Assembly (NCBI GenBank): GCA_022865865.1 | Contig: JALHTN010000094.1 | Coordinates: forward strand, 1-18,283 | DNA length: 18,283 nt | Direction of reading: 5' to 3' | Source: Anaerolineales bacterium | Lineage (GTDB): Bacteria; Chloroflexota; Anaerolineae; Anaerolineales; UBA4823 | Shown: one piece after another, positions 1 through 7,207 of the stretch | How positions within the stretch are numbered: position 1 is the first letter of the stretch | How the letters are laid out: every line of letters starts with the position of its first letter | The notes under the pieces: generated by a model | Seen by the model: the letters and a program-made list of their open reading frames with translations, nothing else | Databases searched by the model: none | What the model was told of the DNA's origin: nothing | Made by a program: the position numbers and the translations under genes

Positions 1-549
1 CAGCCGCTCTACCTGGAACAGATCGCCGGGATCCCGCTCATACAGATCGGCCTGCTGGGAGCGATCTTTTCAATTGGCATGATGTTTACCCCCATTCTCT
101 CGGGACGCATCTCTGATAAATATGGTGAGCGGGTGCCGATCTCGCTGGGCTTCTTGATGATCTTCTTCGCTTACCTGATATTCATTCAGGTCAGCGATTT
201 TATTGGCTTCGCCATCACCTGGGCGGTTTTCGGGGTCAGCGTAGGTTTACTGAGTCCCGCTTACCAATCATTGGTATCAAAAGTAGTTCCCCAAAAGAAC
301 CTGGGTATTTTCACCGGCATGTTCCGCAGCAGCCTTGGGCTCATCTCTCTGCCAGCCCCCTATATTGGAGCGCAGTTATGGGAGCGCTTCAATCCCAAGG
401 TTCCTTTCATCATCACCGCTATCCTGGCCTTGATCAGCGTCATACCTACCTGGTTTAAATTCAAGCTCCCGGATGAAGAGCTGGCTTCTGGTGATACGAA
501 TGAAAAACCATCCGTTCCAGTTTCTGCCGATAACCCTGATAGTGATTGA
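1..549 (+). CDS. MFS transporter, C-terminal part (5' end outside window)
   Basis: The reading frame is open from base 1 and ends at TGA 547-549, giving 182 residues. The N-terminal half lies outside the window, so the ATG at 79 is an internal Met and not the start. The fragment is strongly hydrophobic, with about five or six membrane segments. The loop GRISDKYGERVP matches the MFS motif A (GxxxDrxGrr) that links TM8 and TM9 in the second half of a 12-TM protein. The tail (about the last 35 residues) is polar and acidic and should be cytoplasmic. Family knowledge says a proton- or solute-coupled permease; nothing visible identifies the substrate. It converges on the minus-strand kinase gene and ends 18 bases before a hairpin terminator. 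Confidence 0.85.
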   Translation, partial: QPLYLEQIAGIPLIQIGLLGAIFSIGMMFTPILSGRISDKYGERVPISLGFLMIFFAYLIFIQVSDFIGFAITWAVFGVSVGLLSPAYQSLVSKVVPQKNLGIFTGMFRSSLGLISLPAPYIGAQLWERFNPKVPFIITAILALISVIPTWFKFKLPDEELASGDTNEKPSVPVSADNPDSD

Positions 550-567
550 TAATCAAGTCCGGATCAA

Positions 568-608
568 AATCAGGGCAGCTGGTTAATAGCTGCCCTGATT
601 GGTTTTAT
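568..608. terminator. Bidirectional rho-independent terminator between convergent genes
   Basis: A perfect 13-bp inverted repeat, AATCAGGGCAGCT (568-580) and AGCTGCCCTGATT (588-600), encloses a 7-base loop. It sits between the MFS stop (549) and the end of the minus-strand kinase (630). On the plus strand the stem is followed by GGTTTTATT; on the minus strand by TTTGATCC. Both U tracts are short, but the convergent position supports use from both sides. Confidence 0.8.
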
Positions 609-629
609 TCTTGCTCTCAATGCGAATAG

Positions 630-1970
630 TTAATCTGGATCCGCTGGCAGCTGGATGATAAACGTCGCTCCTTGGTTAGGTTTACTTTCCACCAAGATCT
701 GCCCGCCCTGGTTCTCCACCAGAGACTTGGCGATGGCGAGACCCAACCCCGAACCCCCTTCTTCTCTCTGCCGGGATTTATCACCCCGGTAAAAACGCTC
801 GAAAAGATGATCTACATCCTCGGCCGGGATGCCGGGTCCAGTATCCTTGACAACCAACGCCACGCCTTCCGCTACTGATCTGGCAGATAAGCTGATCGTT
901 CCACCTAGCGGGGTATAGCGCAGGGCGTTATCCAGCAAATTGACCAGGACCTGGGCCATGCGGTCTGGATCGACATCCAAAACCGGTAAATCACCACTTG
1001 TTTCGATCTGCAGTTTGATTTCCTTAGCCAGCGCTTCCTGCTTGCGCGCGGAGGCAGCTCGCTCGAGCAGATCGTTTGGTGATATCTGCTGGCGGTTGAG
1101 GTGCAGCTCCCCGGCATCTGAAAGCGAAAGCGTGCGCAGGTCTTCCACCAGCCGGTTGAGGCGTTTGGTCTCGTCGTAAATGATGTCAAATGTCTCTGGA
1201 TCTGGCGGCAGGTGGCCTTCGCTGAGCGCTTCTGTATGACCCAGCACAACAGTGAGCGGTGTGCGAAGTTCATGGGCAATATCGGCCGTCATCTGGCGGC
1301 GCAGATCGCGGGATTTGGTTAAATCCTTGCTCATCTGGTTGAATGAGGCTGCCAGCTCTCCCAATTCATCCTTTGAACGGATGGGTACCCGCTGCTCAAG
1401 TTCTCCTTTGGCGACCTTCTGGGTAGCTGCCGTCAATTCTCTCAAAGTGCGTGTTAAGGACCTCGCCAACAGCGCACCCAGTAGAACAGAAACCAGCACC
1501 GCCCCTACCGAGGCAAAGATCAGCGATCTATATAAGCGCGTGATTTGTGCGTTTAATGGCGGGCGTCCATCAAACCTGGCCCCGATATTGTAATAAGTAC
1601 CCACCACCTCCCCATCAACATTGATCGGAATCCCATCAGCTACCTGCAGCTCACGATTGAACATCCTGGATAATTGATCTGGACTGGGATTGCCCAGAAC
1701 TACCCTCCCTTGAGTGTCAACAACCACAAACCCCCAACCATATTTTTGGGCAAAAGCAGGGCTTTTAGAGACCTGATCCAGACCACGCCAACTCCCATTC
1801 TGGCGATAGTAATCTGCCAGGTCAGTGATCAGAGCCTCGCGATTTTGATTCTCAAAAAACTCCCTGAACTGATTTCCAGTGACCTGGGCAGCCATGATCG
1901 CCACCAGCGCGATACCCACCAGGCTGACCAGCGTAAATCCCAGTACTAATTTAACGGTAAGAGAGCGCAT
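630..1970 (-). CDS. Membrane sensor histidine kinase, HAMP type (BaeS-like)
   Basis: 446 residues. TM1 is at about 8-29, an external sensor region at 30-146, TM2 at about 148-169 and a HAMP linker at about 170-222. The HisKA dimerisation helix has the phospho-acceptor His233 in IAHELRTPL. The HATPase domain shows the N box NLLDNALRYTP (344-354), the G1 box DTGPGIP (376-382) and the G2 box GGSGLGLAIAK (405-415). All catalytic motifs are intact. Role: autophosphorylation in response to an envelope signal and phosphotransfer to the regulator encoded just upstream. The start codon lies 4 bases after the regulator's stop, and the Shine-Dalgarno GAGG (1978-1981) overlaps that stop, so translation is probably coupled. 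The domain order is that of BaeS/PhoR-like kinases. The signal is unknown; proximity to an efflux pump and a lipoprotein suggests an envelope-stress or drug signal (inference). Confidence 0.93.
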   Translation of the reverse strand: MRSLTVKLVLGFTLVSLVGIALVAIMAAQVTGNQFREFFENQNREALITDLADYYRQNGSWRGLDQVSKSPAFAQKYGWGFVVVDTQGRVVLGNPSPDQLSRMFNRELQVADGIPINVDGEVVGTYYNIGARFDGRPPLNAQITRLYRSLIFASVGAVLVSVLLGALLARSLTRTLRELTAATQKVAKGELEQRVPIRSKDELGELAASFNQMSKDLTKSRDLRRQMTADIAHELRTPLTVVLGHTEALSEGHLPPDPETFDIIYDETKRLNRLVEDLRTLSLSDAGELHLNRQQISPNDLLERAASARKQEALAKEIKLQIETSGDLPVLDVDPDRMAQVLVNLLDNALRYTPLGGTISLSARSVAEGVALVVKDTGPGIPAEDVDHLFERFYRGDKSRQREEGGSGLGLAIAKSLVENQGGQILVESKPNQGATFIIQLPADPD

Positions 1971-1974
1971 TCGA

Positions 1975-2658
1975 TTACCTCGCTGCGAAGCGGTAGCCCA
2001 CCCCGTAGACCGTCTCGATATAGCGCGGTTGGCGTGGGTTCTGCTCTATTTTTGCGCGTAGATTCTTGATGTGCACATCGATCGTGCGGGCGTAACCAAC
2101 AAAAGCTGTATCCTGGATTTGATCGAGCAGTTCCAGGCGTGTGAAAGTGCGCCCCGGAGCCGACATCAACACTGCCAGCAGGTCAAATTCTGATGGCGTT
2201 AAATCCACAATCTCTTCATCCAGGGTCACCAGATGGCTGTCGCGATCCAGCGTCACTCCACCCTGGCGGAAGACTTCGCTCTGGGGCAGGCTCTGGCCGG
2301 TGCGGCGCAGAACTGCTCGAACCCGGGAGGTTAGCTCCCGGGGACTGAAGGGCTTGGTGACATAATCATCCGCGCCTAACTCCAATCCAATCACCTTGTC
2401 ATCCTCATCTACCCTGGCAGTCAGCAGGATGATTGGCGTTTCACGCTCCTTGCGATGCTGTCTCATAAATTCATAGCCATCCATCTCAGGCATCATCACA
2501 TCCAGGATGATCAGATCGGGTTTCTCTTGCCGGGCGACAAACAGCGCATCTTTACCATTTGCAGCTGTTGCCACGCCAAATCCCTGCTGTTCCAGATATG
2601 CTTTCAGGAGAGAAAGGATGCGCTTTTCATCATCTACAATCAGAATGGTTTTTGGCAT
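1975..2658 (-). CDS. OmpR/PhoB-family response regulator
   Basis: 227 residues from the ATG at 2656-2658. Receiver domain at about 3-118, with the acidic pair D9-D10 in ILIVDDE, phospho-acceptor Asp53 in LDVMMPEMDG, Thr80 in LLTAR and Lys102 in YVTKPFSP. A winged-helix DNA-binding domain follows at about 130-225, with the typical ending YIETVYGVGYRF. A longer frame opens at a TTG (2671-2673), but the ATG is preceded by GAGG at 5 bases, and the family starts immediately before the first beta strand, so the shorter form is preferred. It pairs with the downstream kinase and is expected to bind direct-repeat promoter sites, possibly including those of the efflux genes upstream in the same cluster (inference). 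Confidence 0.95.
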   Translation of the reverse strand: MPKTILIVDDEKRILSLLKAYLEQQGFGVATAANGKDALFVARQEKPDLIILDVMMPEMDGYEFMRQHRKERETPIILLTARVDEDDKVIGLELGADDYVTKPFSPRELTSRVRAVLRRTGQSLPQSEVFRQGGVTLDRDSHLVTLDEEIVDLTPSEFDLLAVLMSAPGRTFTRLELLDQIQDTAFVGYARTIDVHIKNLRAKIEQNPRQPRYIETVYGVGYRFAAR

Positions 2659-2663
2659 AGAAT

Positions 2664-2667
2664 CCTC
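2664..2667 (-). promoter_or_regulatory. Ribosome binding site deciding the response-regulator start
   Basis: The minus strand reads GAGG here, 5 bases before ATG 2656-2658. It favours the ATG over the upstream in-frame TTG at 2671-2673, which has no comparable site. Confidence 0.7.
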
Positions 2668-2721
2668 ATCCAAATTTCAGGGGTGAATCCCACCCGCTGT
2701 TTTTGTGCATTGTACACCTGT

Positions 2722-3477
2722 TTACTCAGCCGCACGCTCTTCGAGCAGCTCGATCAATGGATCGACGAAAACCAGTGCAAACCTGCTGCCAATACCACCT
2801 CTTTCCGTCCGGCGAGCTTCCATGGTTGCCTGCTGCTCAGGGGTCAGGTCTCCACCACCAAAACCCTGTCCTTGTCCTCCAGGATTTCTACCACCAGGGA
2901 GTCCCCCTCCAGGGAAGTCCCCTCCGGGAAAACCTTCCCCGCTCTCACGAGCTGCCCGGGCTGTCTCCTGCTGTTCGGGAGTCAGGTTTCCAAATCCATC
3001 ACGACCGAATCCAAACGCTATTTCCAGATCTTCCATCAGCTGGGCCATTTCCTCGCCGCTGAGCTGCAGATCAGCGATAGCGTTGATCTGTTCTGGGGTC
3101 ATCGTATCTTCGATTTGATTGAATACCGCCTCCAGTTCCGCCTCTGCCACTGTCTCGCTTTCGTTTAAACTTCTGGCAGCTTTCCACAACGGAAGCAGTT
3201 CCGCAGCTTGGGCAGGTTTGATGGCATTCTCGCTATCTTCAAGCAACAAGGTGCCGAACCCTAATTGAGCAGAGATCGGCAGTGCATCTTGGAAATCCTC
3301 ACCGATACCTGGCCTGGATTCCAATCCTGAAGAGGTCTCGCTGCCTGTACTCTCACCACCTGATGACTCATTATTTGCCTCATTCTTGGTGGTTGCATCT
3401 GCACTGCCCCCACAGGCGCTCAGCACCAGCAGGATGATTAAAGAAACCAAGGTTGTTAACAATAATTTGTTTTTCAT
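2722..3477 (-). CDS. Lipoprotein with repeated TPEQ (LTxxQ-like) motifs and glycine-rich segment
   Basis: 251 residues. A signal peptide (1-21) ends in the lipobox LSAC with Cys22, so the mature protein should be lipid-anchored outside the cytoplasmic membrane. A low-complexity Ser/Gly/Glu stretch follows (about 23-60). Then come acidic helical regions with three related motifs: MTPEQI (126-131), LTPEQQ (165-170) and LTPEQQ (211-216). A Gly/Pro-rich segment (about 180-209) separates the last two. LTxxQ motifs are the hallmark of the Spy/CpxP periplasmic stress proteins, which are controlled by BaeSR and CpxAR in enterobacteria; the resemblance here is at motif level only. A good AGGAG (3486-3490) precedes the ATG by 8 bases. 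It lies between the permease and the two-component genes, which suits a sensing or accessory role. No specific function is claimed. Confidence 0.85.
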   Translation of the reverse strand: MKNKLLLTTLVSLIILLVLSACGGSADATTKNEANNESSGGESTGSETSSGLESRPGIGEDFQDALPISAQLGFGTLLLEDSENAIKPAQAAELLPLWKAARSLNESETVAEAELEAVFNQIEDTMTPEQINAIADLQLSGEEMAQLMEDLEIAFGFGRDGFGNLTPEQQETARAARESGEGFPGGDFPGGGLPGGRNPGGQGQGFGGGDLTPEQQATMEARRTERGGIGSRFALVFVDPLIELLEERAAE

Positions 3478-3550
3478 TTATTTATCTCCTATATCGTCTT
3501 GATTCCCGGTTTCGGGATCAAATTTCCGGACTAAATTCAACTCAATCTAA

Positions 3551-3573
3551 TTGCAAGTATTCAATACCTGCAA
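3551..3573. repeat. 23-bp near-perfect palindrome just after the permease stop
   Basis: The sequence is TTGCA-a-GTATT-c-AATAC-c-TGCAA, two nested inverted repeats broken by one mismatched pair and centred on 3562. It lies in the 100-base gap between the permease stop (3578) and the lipoprotein start (3477). On the minus strand no U run follows, so it does not resemble a terminator for the permease. Its symmetry is like that of a dimeric repressor operator. A weaker hairpin, GATTCCCG/CGGGATC with a bulge, lies at 3501-3519. Confidence 0.45.
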
Positions 3574-3577
3574 ATTT

Positions 3578-4822
3578 TTATTCATGTCGTAAGGCCTCGA
3601 TCGGATCCAGCTGCGAGGCTTTATTGGCCGGGTAGAAGCCAAAGAAGATGCCGACTGCAGCTGCAGAGCTGAAAGCCAGCAGGATCGCGCTGGGCACGAT
3701 CACCGTTCTCATCTCGCCCACTTCTCCAAATAGATAGGCGCCGCCTATCCCGACCACAACGCCGATCAACCCTCCAACCAAGCTCAACAGCAGCGCCTCG
3801 GTCAGAAATTGGAAGCGGATATCATTCGGGCTGGCGCCCACTGACTGTCTAATGCCGATCTCTCGTGTCCGTTCGGTGACGCTGACCAGCATGATGTTCA
3901 TGATGCCGATCCCACCCACCAGCAGCGAGACCGCGGCCACCCAGGTCAGTAGGTCGCGAAAGGCTGCCGTGGTCGCTTCCTGGGTTTGGATGATATCCTG
4001 CTGGGTTTGGATGACGAAATCCGGCTCCTCCAGGCTGACATCATGCCTTTTCGCCAGCAGCAGTTCGGTCTGCAGAATAATGTCTTCAAGCGGGACCTGC
4101 GCATCTACTTCAACATAGATCACCCGCACGCTGTCACCTCTGATCCGCGCGAACTGGGAGGGCGTAAATTTTTGAAAAACGACCGTGATCGGCATGTAGA
4201 TGCGCGAATCAAAATCGGTATCACCTACCAAGCCTTTCTCTTCGAAGACCCCCACCACAGTTAATTTTGTGTTTCCTACAGTCACCAGCTGGCCCACCGG
4301 CGGTGTATCGCCAAATAATTCCTCTGCCAGGGTCGATCCCAGCACGGCCACCTTCTGGGTGCGGTCGATATCCGTCTGGTTGAAGTAGCGCCCGGATTCG
4401 ATGGTCATATCCCGAACAGAGGGGAAATCCGCGGTGGTGCCCAGGATGGCGACATTCTCCAGAGTGGTATTATCGTATTTGACAGTCTCAGAGCTGCCTT
4501 GTTCGACCACCACTGCAGTCACCCCGTTGATCTCATCCGCGATGGCGAAGGCATCATCATACACCAGACCACCAGTCGGACCGCCCTGTCCTGCCCCCCC
4601 CCCGCCAAAACCTCCCCTCGTGAAGCTGGATTGGACGAATACCAGGTTGGTTCCCAGACCAGTGATCTGCTCCTCAATCGCGGCTTCAGTACCTGAACTG
4701 ATCGAGATCATGATGATCACCGCTGCCACACCGATAATCACGCCCAGCATAGTAAGCAGAGAGCGCAGCTTGTTTTTGGTCAGTCCTTTGGAGGCAATTT
4801 GAATGATTTTTCTAGCCCGCAT
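3578..4822 (-). CDS. MacB/FtsX-type ABC transporter permease
   Basis: 414 residues from the ATG at 4820-4822. TM1 is at about 19-41 ([18 protein letters not shown]). A large extracellular MacB periplasmic core domain follows (about 45-280), then three C-terminal TM segments. Family motifs are clear: [16 protein letters not shown] after TM2, and the ending [20 protein letters not shown]. The frame remains open 39 codons further upstream, but that part lies inside the ATPase gene in another frame, and AGGAAG sits 6 bases before the ATG. The start overlaps the ATPase stop by 11 bases, which suggests coupling. In E. coli MacB the ATPase and permease are fused; here they are separate, as in many Gram-positive and Chloroflexota systems. 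A glycine-rich insert ([12 protein letters not shown]) near the start of the core domain is encoded partly by a run of ten G. Likely role: mechanotransmission-type export of lipids, peptides or drugs. Confidence 0.92.
   Translation of the reverse strand: MRARKIIQIASKGLTKNKLRSLLTMLGVIIGVAAVIIMISISSGTEAAIEEQITGLGTNLVFVQSSFTRGGFGGGGAGQGGPTGGLVYDDAFAIADEINGVTAVVVEQGSSETVKYDNTTLENVAILGTTADFPSVRDMTIESGRYFNQTDIDRTQKVAVLGSTLAEELFGDTPPVGQLVTVGNTKLTVVGVFEEKGLVGDTDFDSRIYMPITVVFQKFTPSQFARIRGDSVRVIYVEVDAQVPLEDIILQTELLLAKRHDVSLEEPDFVIQTQQDIIQTQEATTAAFRDLLTWVAAVSLLVGGIGIMNIMLVSVTERTREIGIRQSVGASPNDIRFQFLTEALLLSLVGGLIGVVVGIGGAYLFGEVGEMRTVIVPSAILLAFSSAAAVGIFFGFYPANKASQLDPIEALRHE
4594..4603. repeat. Homopolymer C10 (G10 on the coding strand) inside the permease gene
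   Basis: Ten consecutive C on the plus strand lie within codons for the glycine-rich insert of the permease. The frame is open as given. A tract of this length is prone to slipped-strand change and to sequencing error. Confidence 0.9.
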
Positions 4823-5558
4823 GTTCCACTTCCTTTGAATTCCTCCGGGGTGAATCGGTACCATTTTGCTCATCTGTCTCGATCTGCCCATCCCGCAAGC
4901 GGATGATGCGCTCTGCATAAGTGGCGATATCATCATCATGAGTCACCATGACGATCGTGCTGCCCTGGGAATGCAGTTGCGACATTAATGTCATGATCTC
5001 CTCGCCTGATCGGGTATCCAGGTTTCCGGTGGGTTCATCCGCCAGGATCAGCACCGGATCATTGACCAAAGCCCTGGCAACGGCTACCCGCTGCATCTGG
5101 CCTCCGGATAATTCTTGCGGCTTGTGCTCCATCCGGTCGGCAAGACCGACTGCCTCTAAGGCTGCCATGGCTTTATTCGCTTGTTCTGCATCGCTCTCTT
5201 TGCCATTACGGTTGTAAAGCAAGGGCAAGATTACATTCTCGAGCGCTGTTGTTTGGGGGAGCAAGTTGTAGGATTGAAAGATGAAACCGATGCGCTGGTT
5301 GCGAATGATCGCCAGCTGTGTTTTGTCCAAATCGCTGACATCCTCTCCAGCCAGGAAATATTGTCCCGCGGTAGGACGGTCCAGGCAGCCCAGGATGTTC
5401 ATCAGCGTACTTTTTCCAGACCCGGATGGTCCCATAATGGCCACAAATTCCCCTTTGCGAATGGTCAGGCTGACTTCATCTAAGGCTCGTACCTGCACCT
5501 CTCCCATACCATAAATCTTCATCAATTCTACGATCTCAATAATTGCATTATCATCCAT
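4812..5558 (-). CDS. MacB/LolD-type ABC transporter ATP-binding protein
   Basis: 248 residues. Walker A GPSGSGKS (about 43-50), Q-loop in [21 protein letters not shown] signature [15 protein letters not shown], Walker [15 protein letters not shown] and H-loop VMVTHD are all present. The FQSYNLLP and EPTGNLDT motifs are typical of the MacB/LolD/FtsE family. It powers the permease encoded immediately downstream. The ATG at 5556-5558 follows AGGAG (5566-5570) by 7 bases and lies only 4 bases after the adaptor stop. The C-terminal 25 residues are a polar tail (about [16 protein letters not shown]) outside the core fold. Confidence 0.95.
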   Translation of the reverse strand: MDDNAIIEIVELMKIYGMGEVQVRALDEVSLTIRKGEFVAIMGPSGSGKSTLMNILGCLDRPTAGQYFLAGEDVSDLDKTQLAIIRNQRIGFIFQSYNLLPQTTALENVILPLLYNRNGKESDAEQANKAMAALEAVGLADRMEHKPQELSGGQMQRVAVARALVNDPVLILADEPTGNLDTRSGEEIMTLMSQLHSQGSTIVMVTHDDDIATYAERIIRLRDGQIETDEQNGTDSPRRNSKEVEHAG

Positions 5559-5562
5559 CAGA

Positions 5563-7182
5563 TCACTCCTGATCGAAATTCAGGTTTCCGATAGCCACCT
5601 GTTCGCGAGACTGCAGACCGGCTACGATCTCAGCTGTGGTGGCATCCATTAACCCCACCTGTACGGGGCGTTGTTCAATCGTCTCACCATTAATCACATA
5701 CACGCTATAGCTGCCATCGTCCTGCTGCTCCAGCGCCTCTACCGTCACCAGCACTGCGTTAGTCGCCTCTCCGGTGATGATATCGGCGGCAGCATTAAGT
5801 CCTAAATGCAGTTTGATAAGTTCGTTGGGGAGCGGATCCAAGACAACCACAACTCGTAAACCCTGCGTGTTGCCGATCCTGCTCAAGCCTGGATCGATCT
5901 CAACGACTTGACCCTCAAAAATCAGCTCAGGGATTGCATCAAAAATTATCTCTGCCTGGTTGCCTACCTGGATATCCGCCGAATCAGCCTCATCCAGGAA
6001 AACTTCTACTCTAGGCTGGCTCAAATCTGCCAGGGTGAGAATGGTTTGGTTGTTGATCCGGTCTCCAACCTCCGCACTGATCGACAGCACAGTGCCATCC
6101 ATCGGTGCGACCAGATCCAGGACCAGCTGCTCGGCTTGAAGCATTGCCAATTTAGCCTCGGCTTTGGCCAGCTGCGCTTCTGCCAGAACAATTTCATCTG
6201 GGTCAGGTCCATCCTTCAGGTTATCCAATTCGGCTTGTGCCTCGCCAAGCTTTGCTTCTGCCACAGCCAGATCGCTTTCCTTCGGACCTGATTCGACCTC
6301 CTCCCAGTTCTTTTGCGCCTCAGCCAGCTGTGCTTGAGCTGTGCTCAGCTGCGCCTCCCCAACCGTCAAATCAACCATTTCAGGAGGATCATCCAGCGTG
6401 TTGTATTTATAGAGCGCATTTTCATACTCGAGCTGCTGGTTTGCGAGTTGGACTCGTAGATTCAATATTTGCTGGTTTAACCTGTCTCGAACTACTTGAT
6501 TGGGAGCACTCTTAAATTGGTACTCGGTTTGAGCGAGCCGGAGCTGCATCTCTTTGAGATCCTTTTCTTTGAATAAGAGACTGGCATAAGCGATGTCAAT
6601 TGCCTCTTGCGAAGGCGATGAGTTGACGATGTACAGGTTCATCTCGGCCTCTTGAACTGCCTCTTCAGCCAAGTGCAGCGCTTGTTGAGCAAGCGCTTGT
6701 TCAAGTTCATCATCCAGCAGCTCTTCAACTGCCAGCTGTGCACCTTCAAGCGCCACCAATGCCTGCGCTGCGGCGAATTCTGCGTTTTCATATAATTGGT
6801 CAAGATTTTGTTGGGCGCGCAGGACCTCTAACTCGGCACTGGTGAGGTTTGCTGCCAGCTCAGCTGCCGTCTGATCGATTTGCAATCTGGCTAAGACATC
6901 TCCTGTCTGGACTTGATCGCCAACATGCACATTCAACTCCACCAGTTCACCTTGTTCTTGAAAGCTGAGCCCGGCTTCTGAGACGGATACCAACTCGCCA
7001 GAGCCGCTAACGGATAAGATAAGGTCGCCAGTGCGGGCAACTGCTCCCTGGATCTCGTCTTCACCAGCCAGCTGTCCCTGGTTGGAATCACCAGAGGCAG
7101 CAGAAAGAGTCAGGTAGAGAAATCCTCCCGCAATGATTACGAACAATGCCAATCCTATCCAGGCGATCCTGTTTCGCTTCAC
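5563..7182 (-). CDS. HlyD/MacA-like membrane fusion (adaptor) protein 1
   Basis: 539 residues from a GTG start (7180-7182), with GAGGAG 10 bases upstream. An N-terminal membrane anchor spans about 8-28. The first lipoyl half-motif is at about 78-103 ([19 protein letters not shown]). A long alpha-helical coiled-coil hairpin spans about 104-354. The second lipoyl half is at about 355-385 ([18 protein letters not shown]). A beta-barrel and membrane-proximal domain complete the protein. Typical MacA is about 370 residues; the extra length is in the hairpin, which contains degenerate repeats of the form LAEAxLxxAxAxLxxLKxGPxPxEI (about 271-350). Family role: connects the MacB-type pump to its exit route or presents substrate. 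It lies 25 bases after the second adaptor gene and 4 bases before the ATPase. No TolC-like gene is present. Confidence 0.92.
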   Translation of the reverse strand: MKRNRIAWIGLALFVIIAGGFLYLTLSAASGDSNQGQLAGEDEIQGAVARTGDLILSVSGSGELVSVSEAGLSFQEQGELVELNVHVGDQVQTGDVLARLQIDQTAAELAANLTSAELEVLRAQQNLDQLYENAEFAAAQALVALEGAQLAVEELLDDELEQALAQQALHLAEEAVQEAEMNLYIVNSSPSQEAIDIAYASLLFKEKDLKEMQLRLAQTEYQFKSAPNQVVRDRLNQQILNLRVQLANQQLEYENALYKYNTLDDPPEMVDLTVGEAQLSTAQAQLAEAQKNWEEVESGPKESDLAVAEAKLGEAQAELDNLKDGPDPDEIVLAEAQLAKAEAKLAMLQAEQLVLDLVAPMDGTVLSISAEVGDRINNQTILTLADLSQPRVEVFLDEADSADIQVGNQAEIIFDAIPELIFEGQVVEIDPGLSRIGNTQGLRVVVVLDPLPNELIKLHLGLNAAADIITGEATNAVLVTVEALEQQDDGSYSVYVINGETIEQRPVQVGLMDATTAEIVAGLQSREQVAIGNLNFDQE

Positions 7183-7207
7183 AGCTTTAGCGCTCCTCTA
7201 TTCCCGA

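Noticed and set aside
2681..2695. GGGTG-N5-CACCC hairpin before the response-regulator gene
   Set aside because: The stem is only 5 bp, with no U run and no sign of function.
2455..3168. 237-codon open frame on the plus strand
   Set aside because: It is antisense to the lipoprotein and regulator genes, has no Shine-Dalgarno support or recognisable domain, and crosses the boundary of two well-supported genes.
4823..4939. 39-codon N-terminal extension of the permease
   Set aside because: The extension translates the ATPase tail in another frame and lacks membrane features. ATG 4820-4822 has AGGAAG at 6 bases and places TM1 as expected.
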